Below are positions 1 to 8,619 of a DNA stretch of 47,215 nucleotides, piece by piece (the first letter of the stretch is position 1; each line of letters starts with the position of its first letter). The DNA is from SFTJ01 sp045613305. GTDB lineage: Bacteria > Bacteroidota > Bacteroidia > Bacteroidales > Muribaculaceae. The position numbers and the translations under genes were made by a program. Where the stretch lies: assembly GCA_045613305.1 (NCBI GenBank), contig JAZLAU010000021.1:1-47215 (forward strand), read 5' to 3'. The notes under the pieces are model-generated. The model had not been told where the DNA came from. It made no database searches and was given only the letters and a program-made list of their open reading frames with translations.

Positions 1-100
1 AATAACACTTATGGCCACAAATGCGAAATTATTACACATTTTAACACCAAATCTACCACTCTTAACCATGAAAACTATTTTAGTTTTGAAAGTTTTCTTG

Positions 101-108
101 TAACTTTG
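101..108 (+). promoter_or_regulatory. Bacteroidetes -7 promoter element (TAACTTTG)
   Basis: TAACTTTG matches the Bacteroidetes -7 consensus TAnnTTTG. It lies 30 bp before the ATG at 139, so transcription should begin near 113. A clear -33 TTTG at the usual 19-21 bp spacing is not visible; a TTTG sits only 12 bp upstream. The motif overlaps the TTG at 106 and therefore argues against that earlier start for the regulator. Confidence 0.6.
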
Positions 109-138
109 CAACCGATTTACTTCATAGGGAAATTTTTT

Positions 139-765
139 ATGGATTTGCAAAATCGTATTATTACTACAACGCTGAGAATGATGATGCGCATTGGCGTGTC
201 ATCTACCACTATGGACAACATTGCAAAAGAATGCGGCATTTCTAAACGCACTCTTTATGAACAATTTCCCGACAAATTAACTCTTATTACTAAAGCGTTT
301 CATTACAACCAGGAAAAACAGTGCGAAAAACTTTCGCAAGTGTTTAATGAATCTAACAATCAACTTGAGGCGATTCTGAAAATCTACACCCTGATTCGCG
401 ACAACATCGGAAACACTTCTCAAGCATTGATTGAAGACATCAGACGACTCTATCCTGCACTCTACCTCGAGTATATCGAAGCGCACAAAAGCAACAATAG
501 GTATCTCATTGACATATTAAAGAAAGCACAATCTGAAGGGTTAATCAGAGATAACATCAACATCGAAATTGCCGGTTCAATTTTTGCAATTATGCTGCAA
601 AATTCAAAACAAACCACTGCCCTGCTTGGTTATAATGTATCATTAAAAGAAATTCTCGACCAGGGATTCTTAACATTCTTGCGAGGCATGGCTTCTGAAA
701 ATGGATTAATGATTATTGAACAATTCTTAACTAATTACGTAAATAAAAATTATAACTCAAAATAA
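139..765 (+). CDS. TetR/AcrR family transcriptional regulator
   Basis: This is a 208-residue one-domain repressor. The N-terminal helix-turn-helix is clear: 'TMDNIAKECGISKRTLYEQF' has the TetR pattern of an invariant glycine turn followed by a Tyr-x-x-Phe recognition helix. The C-terminal half is helical and would form the ligand and dimerisation domain; I cannot infer a ligand. The ATG at 139 is preferred over an upstream TTG at 106 because the latter lies inside the promoter motif. The gene ends 13 bp before the TolC-like gene and is co-directional with the pump, so it is probably a local regulator of the efflux operon. That role is inferred from position. No convincing operator palindrome was found. 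Confidence 0.9.
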   Translation: MDLQNRIITTTLRMMMRIGVSSTTMDNIAKECGISKRTLYEQFPDKLTLITKAFHYNQEKQCEKLSQVFNESNNQLEAILKIYTLIRDNIGNTSQALIEDIRRLYPALYLEYIEAHKSNNRYLIDILKKAQSEGLIRDNINIEIAGSIFAIMLQNSKQTTALLGYNVSLKEILDQGFLTFLRGMASENGLMIIEQFLTNYVNKNYNSK

Positions 766-778
766 AACTTATTTAAAG

Positions 779-2182
779 ATGACACGAAAATTAAGTATTC
801 TGATTTTTGGAGCATTAGCTTTTGCTGCTTCAGCCGTTTCGGCTCAAACAACCAATAGCGACACACTTCGTCTCTCTGTTGACGACTGTGTGAAAATTGC
901 TCTTGACGAGAATCCTTCAATCAAAATCGCTGACATGGAAATTACCCGTGTCGACTACTCTCGTAAGGAAGTTTTAGGACAACTTTTCCCTTCTCTTGAC
1001 TTCACTGCTTCTTACAGCCGCACTTTGGCTAAGCAAACCATGTATATGGATATGGGTGGACAAACTGCCGAAATCAAAATGGGTCGCGACAACACTATTT
1101 CTACTGGCTTCTCTGCTGCCATGCCTTTAGTGTCGGTTCAGCTTTGGAAATCAATTAAACTTAACGACAACCAAATATTGCAAAACATCGAAAAGGCGCG
1201 TAGTTCTCGCATTTCGCTCATCAATCAAGTGAAGAACGCCTACTACGCTCTTCTTTTGGCTAACGACTCGCATAAGGTGCTTTTAGAAAACTACGCTACA
1301 GCAAAGGTTAACGCCGAAATCTACGAAAAGAAGTTCAACATGGGTACTGCAAGCGAATTCGACAAACTTCGTTCAAGCGTTGCCGTTAAGAACATCGAAC
1401 CATCAATTCTTGAAGCCGAAAACTCTATCAAGAGCCTCGAATTGCAACTAAAGGTGCTTATGGGCATGGATGTGGCTGCAACCATCAAGCCAAGTTCATC
1501 GTTGGCCGATTTCAAAGAGTCGATGTATAACGATGTGCTTAACCTTAACTCTTCAATCGAAAACAACACCAACCTTCGTCAACTTGACTTGCAAACCGAC
1601 TACCTAAAGGAAGTGTCAGACGTACAAAAGGGCGCATGGTATCCTATACTTGCCGCTAACTTCAACTACAACTGGTTCTCTCTAACCAACGGCAACCCTT
1701 TCAAGGACATGAAATGGAGTTCAAGTTCTTCGGTTGGCCTTACATTCCAGTGGACTTTGTTCAACGGCGGACAACGCTACAACAAGCAACGTCAGGCCGA
1801 ACTTCAATACAAGCAAATGGCATGGCAACGCGACAACCTCACTCGTTCGCTCGAAATGCAAAAGCAAATACAACTCGACAACATCCGCAAGAGCGTAAAG
1901 CAAATTGACTCTAACGCGGCTAACGTTGAACAAGCAGTTAAGGCTAACGAAATTCAACAAAAGGCTCACAAGATTGGTGCTTCTACTTACCTCGATCTTC
2001 GTGACTCTGAAAATGCTGTTATGGCATCTAAACTTGCTTACTATCAAGCAATCTACAACTATCTTGTTGCATCGAGCGACCTCGAACTGCTTCTTGGCAA
2101 TGCTGACGTTAAATATCCTACTTCGGCTAAGGAAGCCAACGAACGAACAAAAGCCATTCTTTTGGAAAAGGAACAAAAATAA
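779..2182 (+). CDS. TolC family outer membrane efflux protein
   Basis: This 467-residue protein starts with a signal peptide (basic MTRK, a hydrophobic core, and cleavage around VSA-Q near residue 22). It then has the two long alpha-helical hairpin halves typical of the OEP family (PF02321). It contains the many Ala/Asn/Gln-rich heptads and the 'SYSR...' and 'NFNYNWFS' strand segments expected of a beta-barrel with a periplasmic helical tunnel. It would form the outer-membrane exit duct of the tripartite RND pump encoded next. It begins 13 bp after the TetR gene and 68 bp before the adaptor gene, consistent with one operon. The length is typical of the family. Confidence 0.93.
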   Translation: MTRKLSILIFGALAFAASAVSAQTTNSDTLRLSVDDCVKIALDENPSIKIADMEITRVDYSRKEVLGQLFPSLDFTASYSRTLAKQTMYMDMGGQTAEIKMGRDNTISTGFSAAMPLVSVQLWKSIKLNDNQILQNIEKARSSRISLINQVKNAYYALLLANDSHKVLLENYATAKVNAEIYEKKFNMGTASEFDKLRSSVAVKNIEPSILEAENSIKSLELQLKVLMGMDVAATIKPSSSLADFKESMYNDVLNLNSSIENNTNLRQLDLQTDYLKEVSDVQKGAWYPILAANFNYNWFSLTNGNPFKDMKWSSSSSVGLTFQWTLFNGGQRYNKQRQAELQYKQMAWQRDNLTRSLEMQKQIQLDNIRKSVKQIDSNAANVEQAVKANEIQQKAHKIGASTYLDLRDSENAVMASKLAYYQAIYNYLVASSDLELLLGNADVKYPTSAKEANERTKAILLEKEQK

Positions 2183-2250
2183 TCCTTCATCCAACCTACC
2201 ATTATTCTGAAATAAAAAAATAATAATTGTATATATACATCAAAGAAATT

Positions 2251-3306
2251 ATGAATTCATTTAAGCAAATTCTCAGCGTGGCATGCGCAACACTTCTTTT
2301 AGTGTCTTGTACCGGCAAAGAAGAAACTACCCAACAGGTAGAGCAAAAACCTATCGTTAAGATTCAAAAAGTGTATGAAGAAGATGTTCCTCAAGTGGCT
2401 GAATACACAGCAACTGTTGAAGGCTTCAAAACCAACAACATCTCAACATCTACTCCTAACCGCATCAAGAAGATTCTTGTGGATGTTGGTTATCCTGTTC
2501 GTGCAGGCCAAACACTTGTAATTCTTGACGACGTAAACGTTGAACAATCACAAATCCGCATCGCTAACATAAAGGTTAACCTCGACCGTGCTAAAGAATT
2601 GCTTAGCATTGGCGGCGGCACTCAACAACAAGTTGACCAACTTCAAACCGAATACGACGCTGCAATTCGCGCATTCAACAACTTGAAGGAGAACACCGTT
2701 CTTACAAGCCCTATGTCGGGTGTTGTTACAATGAAAAACAACGACAACGGCGACTTCACTTCGGGCGCTCCTATCCTTGTTATCGAACAAATGCAACCTG
2801 CTAAGGTGGTAGTTAGCGTTAACGAATCTGACTTCCCTAAGGTGAAAAAGGGCATGAAGGTTAACGTGAAACTTGATGTGTATGGCGAAGAAGAATTTGC
2901 AGGCACAGTTTACCTTATCCACCCTGCTATCGACCCTGCTTCTCGCACTTTCAAGGTTGAAGTTACAGTTCCTAACAGCGACAACCGCATTCGTTCAGGT
3001 ATGTTCGCTCGCGTTATCTTCAACTACGGCTCTATCAAGAACGTCGTTGTGCCTGACTTGGCTATCGTGAAGCAAACTGGTAGCGGCAACCGCTTCGTTT
3101 ATGTTTACAAAGAAGGCAAGGTGTCATTCAACCAAGTTCAACTTGGCGCACGTCTTGGCGACAAATACGAATTGATTTCAGGTGTTGAATCTGGCAGCGA
3201 AGTAGTAACAAGCGGCCAAACTCGTTTGAACGACGGCATGGAAGTAGAAGTTGAAACTGGCAACGCTGCTCCTGCTAACACCGAAAAAACCGACTCGGTT
3301 AAGTAA
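2251..3306 (+). CDS. RND efflux periplasmic adaptor (membrane fusion) lipoprotein
   Basis: The protein has 351 residues from the ATG at 2251. This start places a lipoprotein signal (LLLVSC, acylated Cys20) at the correct distance; the longer TTG start at 2227 would displace it. The mature part has the HlyD/AcrA order: a lipoyl-type half-motif, a short helical hairpin (about residues 90-140), the second lipoyl half ('TSPMSGVV'), then a beta-barrel and a membrane-proximal domain ending in 'VVTSGQTRLNDGMEVEVE'. It bridges the inner-membrane permease and the TolC-like duct. The last 12 or so residues are a low-complexity tail. It lies between the duct and permease genes on the same strand. Confidence 0.93.
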   Translation: MNSFKQILSVACATLLLVSCTGKEETTQQVEQKPIVKIQKVYEEDVPQVAEYTATVEGFKTNNISTSTPNRIKKILVDVGYPVRAGQTLVILDDVNVEQSQIRIANIKVNLDRAKELLSIGGGTQQQVDQLQTEYDAAIRAFNNLKENTVLTSPMSGVVTMKNNDNGDFTSGAPILVIEQMQPAKVVVSVNESDFPKVKKGMKVNVKLDVYGEEEFAGTVYLIHPAIDPASRTFKVEVTVPNSDNRIRSGMFARVIFNYGSIKNVVVPDLAIVKQTGSGNRFVYVYKEGKVSFNQVQLGARLGDKYELISGVESGSEVVTSGQTRLNDGMEVEVETGNAAPANTEKTDSVK

Positions 3307-3351
3307 TCTCTTTCTTATTTTAATACTTTTCAACTCTAAATTTATTTTACA

Positions 3352-6300
3352 ATGAGTTTATATTCAAGTGCTGTAAAACGACCCGTAATGACCTCGCTAT
3401 GCTTCGTGGCGGTTATTATTCTCGGTTTGTTTTCATTCAAGAAATTGCCTATCGACTTGTTCCCAGACGTCGACACCAACACCATCTTGGTGATGACATT
3501 CTATCCGGGCGCAAGCGCAAGTGATATCGAACAAAACATTTCTCGACCTCTTGAAAACACACTCAACTCGGTCGAACACCTTAAGCATATCACTTCTAAA
3601 TCGCGCGAAAACGTGTCAATCGTATCATTGGAATTTGAATACGGTTACGACATCGACGACCTTACAAACGACGTGCGCGACAAACTCGACATGGTGTCTA
3701 ACTCGCTTCCTGACGAAGCACAGTCGCCATTCATCTTCAAGTTTAGCGCCGACATGATGCCTATCATGCTTCTTTCGGTTGAAGCGCACGAAAGCACTCC
3801 TGGTCTTTATAAGATTCTCGACGACCTTGTTGCCAACCCATTGGCTCGCGTCGACGGTGTGGGTACAGTATCGGTTTCGGGTGCTCCTAAACGCGAAATT
3901 CACGTTTATGTCGACCCTGTGCGCCTTGAAGCCTACAACCTAACCGTTGAAACAATTTCTTCAATTATCGGTGCTGAAAACCGCAACATTCCTGGCGGTT
4001 CGTTCGACATCGGTAACGAAACATACTCTCTTCGTGTGCAAGGCGAATTTAGCGACGCTAAGCAAATGGAAAACATCGTTGTAGGTTCTCGCAACGGCGG
4101 CAACATTTACCTTCGCGACGTGGCTCGCGTTGAAGACTCGCTTCAAGAACGCTCACAAAACACCTTCAATAACAACGAAAAGGGTGCGATGATCATTATT
4201 CAGAAGCAATCGGGTGCAAACTCTGTGCAAATTTCTAATAAGGTCAAGGAAATGCTTCCTAGCATCCAAAAGACTTTGCCAACCGACATTAAGCTCGCCA
4301 TGATTACCGACACAAGTGAAAACATTGTCAACACAATCAACTCACTTGCCGAAACAGTGGCCTATGCATTGTTCTTCGTTGTGCTTGTGGTATTTGCGTT
4401 CTTGGGACGCTGGCGTGCTACAATGATTATCGCAATCACTATCCCTATTTCGCTTATCGCTTCGTTCATTTACCTATTCGCTACAGGCAACTCGCTTAAC
4501 ATCATATCGCTTTCATCTCTGTCAATCAGTATTGGTATGGTGGTCGACGACGCTATTGTGGTGCTTGAAAACGTCACTACCCACATCGAACGCGGTTCTG
4601 ACCCTAAACAAGCTGCCGTGCATGGCACTAACGAAGTTGCAATTTCGGTTGTCGCATCTACTCTTACTCTTATCGCCGTATTCTTCCCATTGACTCTTGT
4701 CACTGGTATGACTGGTGTATTGTTTAAGCAACTTGGTTGGATGGTATGTATCATGATGATTATCTCTACCGTTTGCGCGCTTACCCTTACTCCTATGCTT
4801 TGTAGCCAAATGCTTCGTCTCGACGGTGCTAAGAAGACTGGATTCTTACAAAAGATGTTTATGCCAATCGAAAAAGCACTCGACCGACTCGACTCGGCTT
4901 ACGCTCGCCTAATCGACAAGGTTGTTCGCCACAAAGGCAGCACAATCACTATTTGTCTTGTGATTTTCATCGCATCAATGGGCTTGATGAAGTTTATCGG
5001 TAGCGAATTCATCCCAACTCAAGACAACAGCCGTTTGGGCGTAACTCTTGAATTGCCTATCGGTACACGCGTAGAAATTGCCGAAGACGTGGCTCACAGA
5101 CTTTATAACGAATGGACAGAAAAATATCCTGAAATCAAGGTATTGAACTTCACCGTAGGTCAAGCCGGCGACGACAACGCATTCGCATCATTGTCAGACA
5201 ATGGTACGCACATCATTTCGATGAACATCGCCCTTTACAAGCCTCACGAACGCGAACGCGGCATTCTTGAAATTGCATCAGGCATGCGCGAAGACCTTCG
5301 CCACTACCCTGAACTCAAGAAGGCCCTTGTTAACGTAGGTGGTAGCCGTGGCGGCGGCATGGGTGGTCAGTCAACTCTTGACTACGAAATCTATGGTTAT
5401 GACTTCAGCGCAACCGACAAGGTGGCTCAAGAATTGAAACAACTTCTTAGCACTTGTCAGGGTGCTGCCGACATCACCGTGAGCCGTTCTGACTATCAAC
5501 CAGAATACCAAGTGGACTTCGACCGCGAAAAACTTGCTCTTTATGGTCTAAACCTTTCTACTGCTGCCACATTTGTGCGTAACCGCATCAATGGTAGCAC
5601 AGCAAGTTACTATCGCGAAGACGGTGAAGAATACGACATCAAGGTTCACTACGCTCCTGAATTCCGTACAACTATCCCCGACATTGAAAACATCCTCATC
5701 TACAACAATGCAGGCAAGGCCGTACGCATTAAGGACGTGGGCACAGTAGTTGAACGCTCTAACCCTCCTACTATCGAACGTAAGGACCGCGAGCGCGTAA
5801 TCACTGTTCAAGCCACAGTCGACGGAGTGCCTATGAGCCAAGTGGTTGAAGAAATGCAAGCAAAACTCGACAACATGGACCTTCCTCAAGGTGTAACAGT
5901 GCAACTTTCTGGTAGCTACGAAGACCAACAAGAATCTTTTGCCGACCTTGGTGCATTGGCCCTTATCATCATCATGCTTGTATACATCGTTATGGCGGCT
6001 CAGTTTGAATCACTCACTTACCCTGCCATCATCATGACATCGCTCCTATTTGCGTTCACTGGTATCGCAGTAATCCTATTTATCACCAACACCAACCTTA
6101 ACATCATGTCAATGATTGGTGCCATCATGCTTATCGGTATCGTAGTGAAGAACGGTATTGTGCTCATCGACTACATTATCCTTAACCGCGAACGCGGACT
6201 AAGCATCCGTGCTGCGGTAGTCGACGCCGGCAAATCTCGTCTTCGCCCTATCGTGATGACTGCGTTGACCACTATCTTAGGTATGGTGCCTATGGCAGTC

Positions 6301-6471
6301 AGCCAAGGTGAAGGTGCTGAAATGTGGCGACCTATGGCTATCGACGTTATCGGTGGTCTTACATTCTCTACTTTGGTTACTCTATTGTTTGTGCCTACTC
6401 TTTACTGCGTATTCGCAAACAATGGCATTAAGCGCGAACGCAAAAAACTTAAAAAGAACAATAGTCTATAA
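3352..6471 (+). CDS. RND multidrug efflux permease (HAE1/AcrB-like)
   Basis: This 1039-residue inner-membrane proton antiporter has the RND architecture: TM1 at about residues 10-30, a large periplasmic loop, TM2-6 at about 335-490, a second periplasmic loop, and TM8-12 at about 850-1025. The paired proton-relay aspartates of TM4 are present (D399-D400 in 'GMVVDDAIVVLENV'). The TM11 segment 'GIVVKNGIVLIDY' is also conserved. It would export hydrophobic drugs, bile salts or similar compounds with the adaptor and duct. The substrate cannot be read from sequence. The family resembles the XepCAB-type pump of Porphyromonas gingivalis, which is also next to a PG0541-type gene. The stop is followed by a strong hairpin. 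Confidence 0.95.
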   Translation: MSLYSSAVKRPVMTSLCFVAVIILGLFSFKKLPIDLFPDVDTNTILVMTFYPGASASDIEQNISRPLENTLNSVEHLKHITSKSRENVSIVSLEFEYGYDIDDLTNDVRDKLDMVSNSLPDEAQSPFIFKFSADMMPIMLLSVEAHESTPGLYKILDDLVANPLARVDGVGTVSVSGAPKREIHVYVDPVRLEAYNLTVETISSIIGAENRNIPGGSFDIGNETYSLRVQGEFSDAKQMENIVVGSRNGGNIYLRDVARVEDSLQERSQNTFNNNEKGAMIIIQKQSGANSVQISNKVKEMLPSIQKTLPTDIKLAMITDTSENIVNTINSLAETVAYALFFVVLVVFAFLGRWRATMIIAITIPISLIASFIYLFATGNSLNIISLSSLSISIGMVVDDAIVVLENVTTHIERGSDPKQAAVHGTNEVAISVVASTLTLIAVFFPLTLVTGMTGVLFKQLGWMVCIMMIISTVCALTLTPMLCSQMLRLDGAKKTGFLQKMFMPIEKALDRLDSAYARLIDKVVRHKGSTITICLVIFIASMGLMKFIGSEFIPTQDNSRLGVTLELPIGTRVEIAEDVAHRLYNEWTEKYPEIKVLNFTVGQAGDDNAFASLSDNGTHIISMNIALYKPHERERGILEIASGMREDLRHYPELKKALVNVGGSRGGGMGGQSTLDYEIYGYDFSATDKVAQELKQLLSTCQGAADITVSRSDYQPEYQVDFDREKLALYGLNLSTAATFVRNRINGSTASYYREDGEEYDIKVHYAPEFRTTIPDIENILIYNNAGKAVRIKDVGTVVERSNPPTIERKDRERVITVQATVDGVPMSQVVEEMQAKLDNMDLPQGVTVQLSGSYEDQQESFADLGALALIIIMLVYIVMAAQFESLTYPAIIMTSLLFAFTGIAVILFITNTNLNIMSMIGAIMLIGIVVKNGIVLIDYIILNRERGLSIRAAVVDAGKSRLRPIVMTALTTILGMVPMAVSQGEGAEMWRPMAIDVIGGLTFSTLVTLLFVPTLYCVFANNGIKRERKKLKKNNSL

Positions 6472-6477
6472 TCTTTT

Positions 6478-6508
6478 CGGTGGGTGCTGCCCTCGACAAT
6501 ACCCACCG
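6478..6508 (+). promoter_or_regulatory. Intergenic hairpin between RND permease and PG0541-like gene
   Basis: A perfect 8-bp GC-rich stem (CGGTGGGT at 6478-6485, ACCCACCG at 6501-6508) starts 7 bp after the permease stop. It is followed by an A-rich rather than a T-rich stretch, so it does not look like an intrinsic terminator for the + strand. It sits 22 bp before the ATG of the next gene. It could stabilise the pump mRNA 3' end or set the relative level of the PII-like protein; this role is inference. Confidence 0.5.
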
Positions 6509-6530
6509 AAAAAACAATAAATTGAATATT

Positions 6531-6824
6531 ATGAAATCAATATTTATAGCATTCGACCAAGCATACTACGACCGCATCACCGAAATGCTTCTTCGCAGCA
6601 ATGCTCGCGGATTCACTGCTTGGCAAGAAGTGCAAGGACGTGGCTCTAAAACTGGCGAACCTCACTTCGGCTCGCACGCTTGGCCTTCAATTGCCAGCGC
6701 CATCATCACTATCGTTAAAGACGAACAAGTGGATGGAATCTTGGCAAAATTGAAAGAAATGGACGAAGCAACTCCTAAATTAGGTCTTCGTGCATTTGTT
6801 TGGGATGTTGAAAAATGCATGTAA
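6531..6824 (+). CDS. PG0541 family transporter-associated PII-like protein
   Basis: This small cytosolic protein has 97 residues from the ATG at 6531. It resembles the PG0541 family, named for the gene beside an RND pump in Porphyromonas gingivalis. The pattern is a short beta strand (MKSIFIAFD), a helix, the glycine-rich segment 'GRGSKTGEPHFGSHAWP' at about residues 36-52, and a final 'LGLRAFVWDVEKC'. The loop sits where PII-like trimers carry their T-loop, suggesting a ligand-sensing regulator of the pump. I infer this from the fold and the context. The extended ORF start at 6480 lies within the intergenic hairpin and is unlikely. Confidence 0.85.
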   Translation: MKSIFIAFDQAYYDRITEMLLRSNARGFTAWQEVQGRGSKTGEPHFGSHAWPSIASAIITIVKDEQVDGILAKLKEMDEATPKLGLRAFVWDVEKCM

Positions 6825-6859
6825 CTCATAGCTAACAACCCACAATAATCATAAAACAG

Positions 6860-6895
6860 AAAGCAGCGCCGTGTAACCACACACTGCGCTGCTTT
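6860..6895. terminator. Bidirectional hairpin terminator between convergent genes
   Basis: A 10-bp stem (AAAGCAGCGC / GCGCTGCTTT) lies between the convergent PG0541-like gene (+) and AAA+ gene (-). T-rich sequence follows it in the minus direction, and 'TTTACTATT' follows in the plus direction. It can end transcripts from either side. Confidence 0.7.
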
Positions 6896-6942
6896 ACTAT
6901 TAACTAATCTAAAACAAAACTATGGAACCTATCTATTTTTAA

Positions 6943-8619
6943 TCAAGCCGACATGAAGCCCAGCTTTTGAATCTTCTTTTTCTTATTCCACAACTCCTTG
7001 TCGCAAAGCCCCGTCAACTTTTCTAACGAAACGTCGTCATATCCATAAAGAACTTGGTTGATTGACAGTTTGCGAACCACATTATCAATCTGGCCGCCGC
7101 TCAAGTCATATTTCTCAGCAAGTACCTGAGCATCTTCTGCCTTTAAACCGTCAACCTTCGACACCCAAAGCTTAGCACGCACTTCCTTACCTGGCTTATC
7201 AAACACCATTTTATACAAGAATCGGCGCTCAAATGCATCGTCGAGCACACCTATCAAGTTGGTGGTGGCAATCATAATCCCTTCAAAGTCTTCCATCTCC
7301 TGCAAGATAATGTTTTGCATAGCATTTTCCATTTTCTCGCCACCAGAGTCCACCTTGCTAAATCTTTCGCCCAGCAAGCCGTCGGCTTCGTTAAAGAGCA
7401 AGATCGGATGTTTGTCACTATTTTCCAGAGTCTTATGGTAATCAGAAAAGACCTTCTTAATATTATGCTCCGATTCACCGATATATTTATCACGAATCTG
7501 TGAAATATCCACTCTCACAACATCGCGGCCTGTCATTTTCGCCAACTGTAGCACAGTTTCGGTCTTACCTGTTCCAGGACCGCCACTCAACAACACTTGA
7601 AATCCCTTTCGCATGCCCTTTTTACTCATTCGCTCGCACACCTTTGCGTAGTTCTCTTCATTTAGCAAGTTTTGCAAGTCATTCACGCCACTTTGCTCCT
7701 GGTCGTTATAGAACATCGGCTTTTCTACAATGTCATCACACGATATCTTAACATACAACCCATCATCAGAATTACGTCTTGACCATCCTGAAAACGGCGA
7801 TCTTGATTCGTTATCGTCATCGTCATCAATATCGCATATTATTTCGTCGTCATCATCATCGTCATCGTCATCGTCTTTTTTATTTAATGTATCCAAAATA
7901 TCCTTCACATACATAATTTGACCGTTCACAACATCAACCACTTCTTGCAGTTTAACGTTGCTCTGCACTTCACGCTTAAAAGCCTCAAGTTGATTTTGTG
8001 TGTAAACATGCATGAAATCTGTATCCAAAAAAGTGCGGGTGTCTCTATACTCATACAATGCCATGCAAACGGCTAAAAAGGCTATCAAATCGTCGCTCTC
8101 AACCCCTTCTGGCACCAAGTCACACTCTTTCATGTGATGGGTTACCATTTCCTTAAAATCGGAATGGCTAATTAAGCCTTCTTCACATCTCAACATTGGC
8201 ATCAAAACCCAAGCTGCCTTATTTGTTATATTAGAATACACGTTGACAGAAGGAAAACAACCTTTCTCTAACAGGTTATTCGACATGTCTCTGGTCAAAC
8301 TTGTCGGGAATGACGGTCCAATACTATCCACAAAATCAAGTTTATTCAAACAGTACCAATGAATATTATACTGTAAAACTTCAAGGTTGCTACATTCTAA
8401 ATATTCCGCAAATTCATCCATGCGAGCCACGTTCTCTTCCATTAGATATGCCACAAATGCCACTTGCTTGAAAGTGAGTCCCGATGCTAACACAAAAGAT
8501 TCAAACTCAGGAAGCGATTCCTTGTTAATGTTCTTCAAACCCATGCCACGCATCGATTTCAACATTTTATCCATATTCTCCAAAACGGTCATTTGCGACT
8601 TGCTAACATTATTCTCCAT
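6943..8619 (-). CDS. AAA+ ATPase with N-terminal helical domain and polyaspartate linker
   Basis: This 558-residue protein has an N-terminal helical region (about 1-245) of no family I recognise. An acidic linker follows (ten consecutive Asp at 249-258, then a second Asp cluster at 264-269). The AAA+ module covers about 310-530. Visible motifs are Walker A 'GGPGTGKT' (346-353), a Walker B-like 'ILLFNEADGL' in which Asn410 replaces the usual Asp before Glu411, sensor-1 'ATTN' (451-454), and an arginine-finger pair R465-R466. The FNEAD variant also occurs in other bacterial AAA proteins, so it is probably a family trait rather than a defect. The fold is that of a membrane-free remodelling ATPase; the substrate is unknown. 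No partner gene is adjacent. The gene has a very long structured leader. Confidence 0.85.
   Translation of the reverse strand: MENNVSKSQMTVLENMDKMLKSMRGMGLKNINKESLPEFESFVLASGLTFKQVAFVAYLMEENVARMDEFAEYLECSNLEVLQYNIHWYCLNKLDFVDSIGPSFPTSLTRDMSNNLLEKGCFPSVNVYSNITNKAAWVLMPMLRCEEGLISHSDFKEMVTHHMKECDLVPEGVESDDLIAFLAVCMALYEYRDTRTFLDTDFMHVYTQNQLEAFKREVQSNVKLQEVVDVVNGQIMYVKDILDTLNKKDDDDDDDDDDEIICDIDDDDDNESRSPFSGWSRRNSDDGLYVKISCDDIVEKPMFYNDQEQSGVNDLQNLLNEENYAKVCERMSKKGMRKGFQVLLSGGPGTGKTETVLQLAKMTGRDVVRVDISQIRDKYIGESEHNIKKVFSDYHKTLENSDKHPILLFNEADGLLGERFSKVDSGGEKMENAMQNIILQEMEDFEGIMIATTNLIGVLDDAFERRFLYKMVFDKPGKEVRAKLWVSKVDGLKAEDAQVLAEKYDLSGGQIDNVVRKLSINQVLYGYDDVSLEKLTGLCDKELWNKKKKIQKLGFMSA
7812..7875 (+). 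repeat. Trinucleotide repeat encoding the polyaspartate linker
   Basis: A run of mixed TCA/TCG triplets on this strand reads as GAT/GAC codons in the AAA+ gene and gives the polyaspartate tracts. The codons are mixed rather than uniform, which suggests selection on the protein as well as replication slippage. Copy number could vary between strains. Confidence 0.75.

Noticed and set aside
48..55. Minus-strand TAGATTTG near the left edge
   Set aside because: A -7-like match without a -33 element; any gene it serves would lie outside the window.
7812..7875. Possible CRISPR-like or tandem repeat array
   Set aside because: It is a triplet repeat within a coding region that encodes aspartates; there are no spacers.
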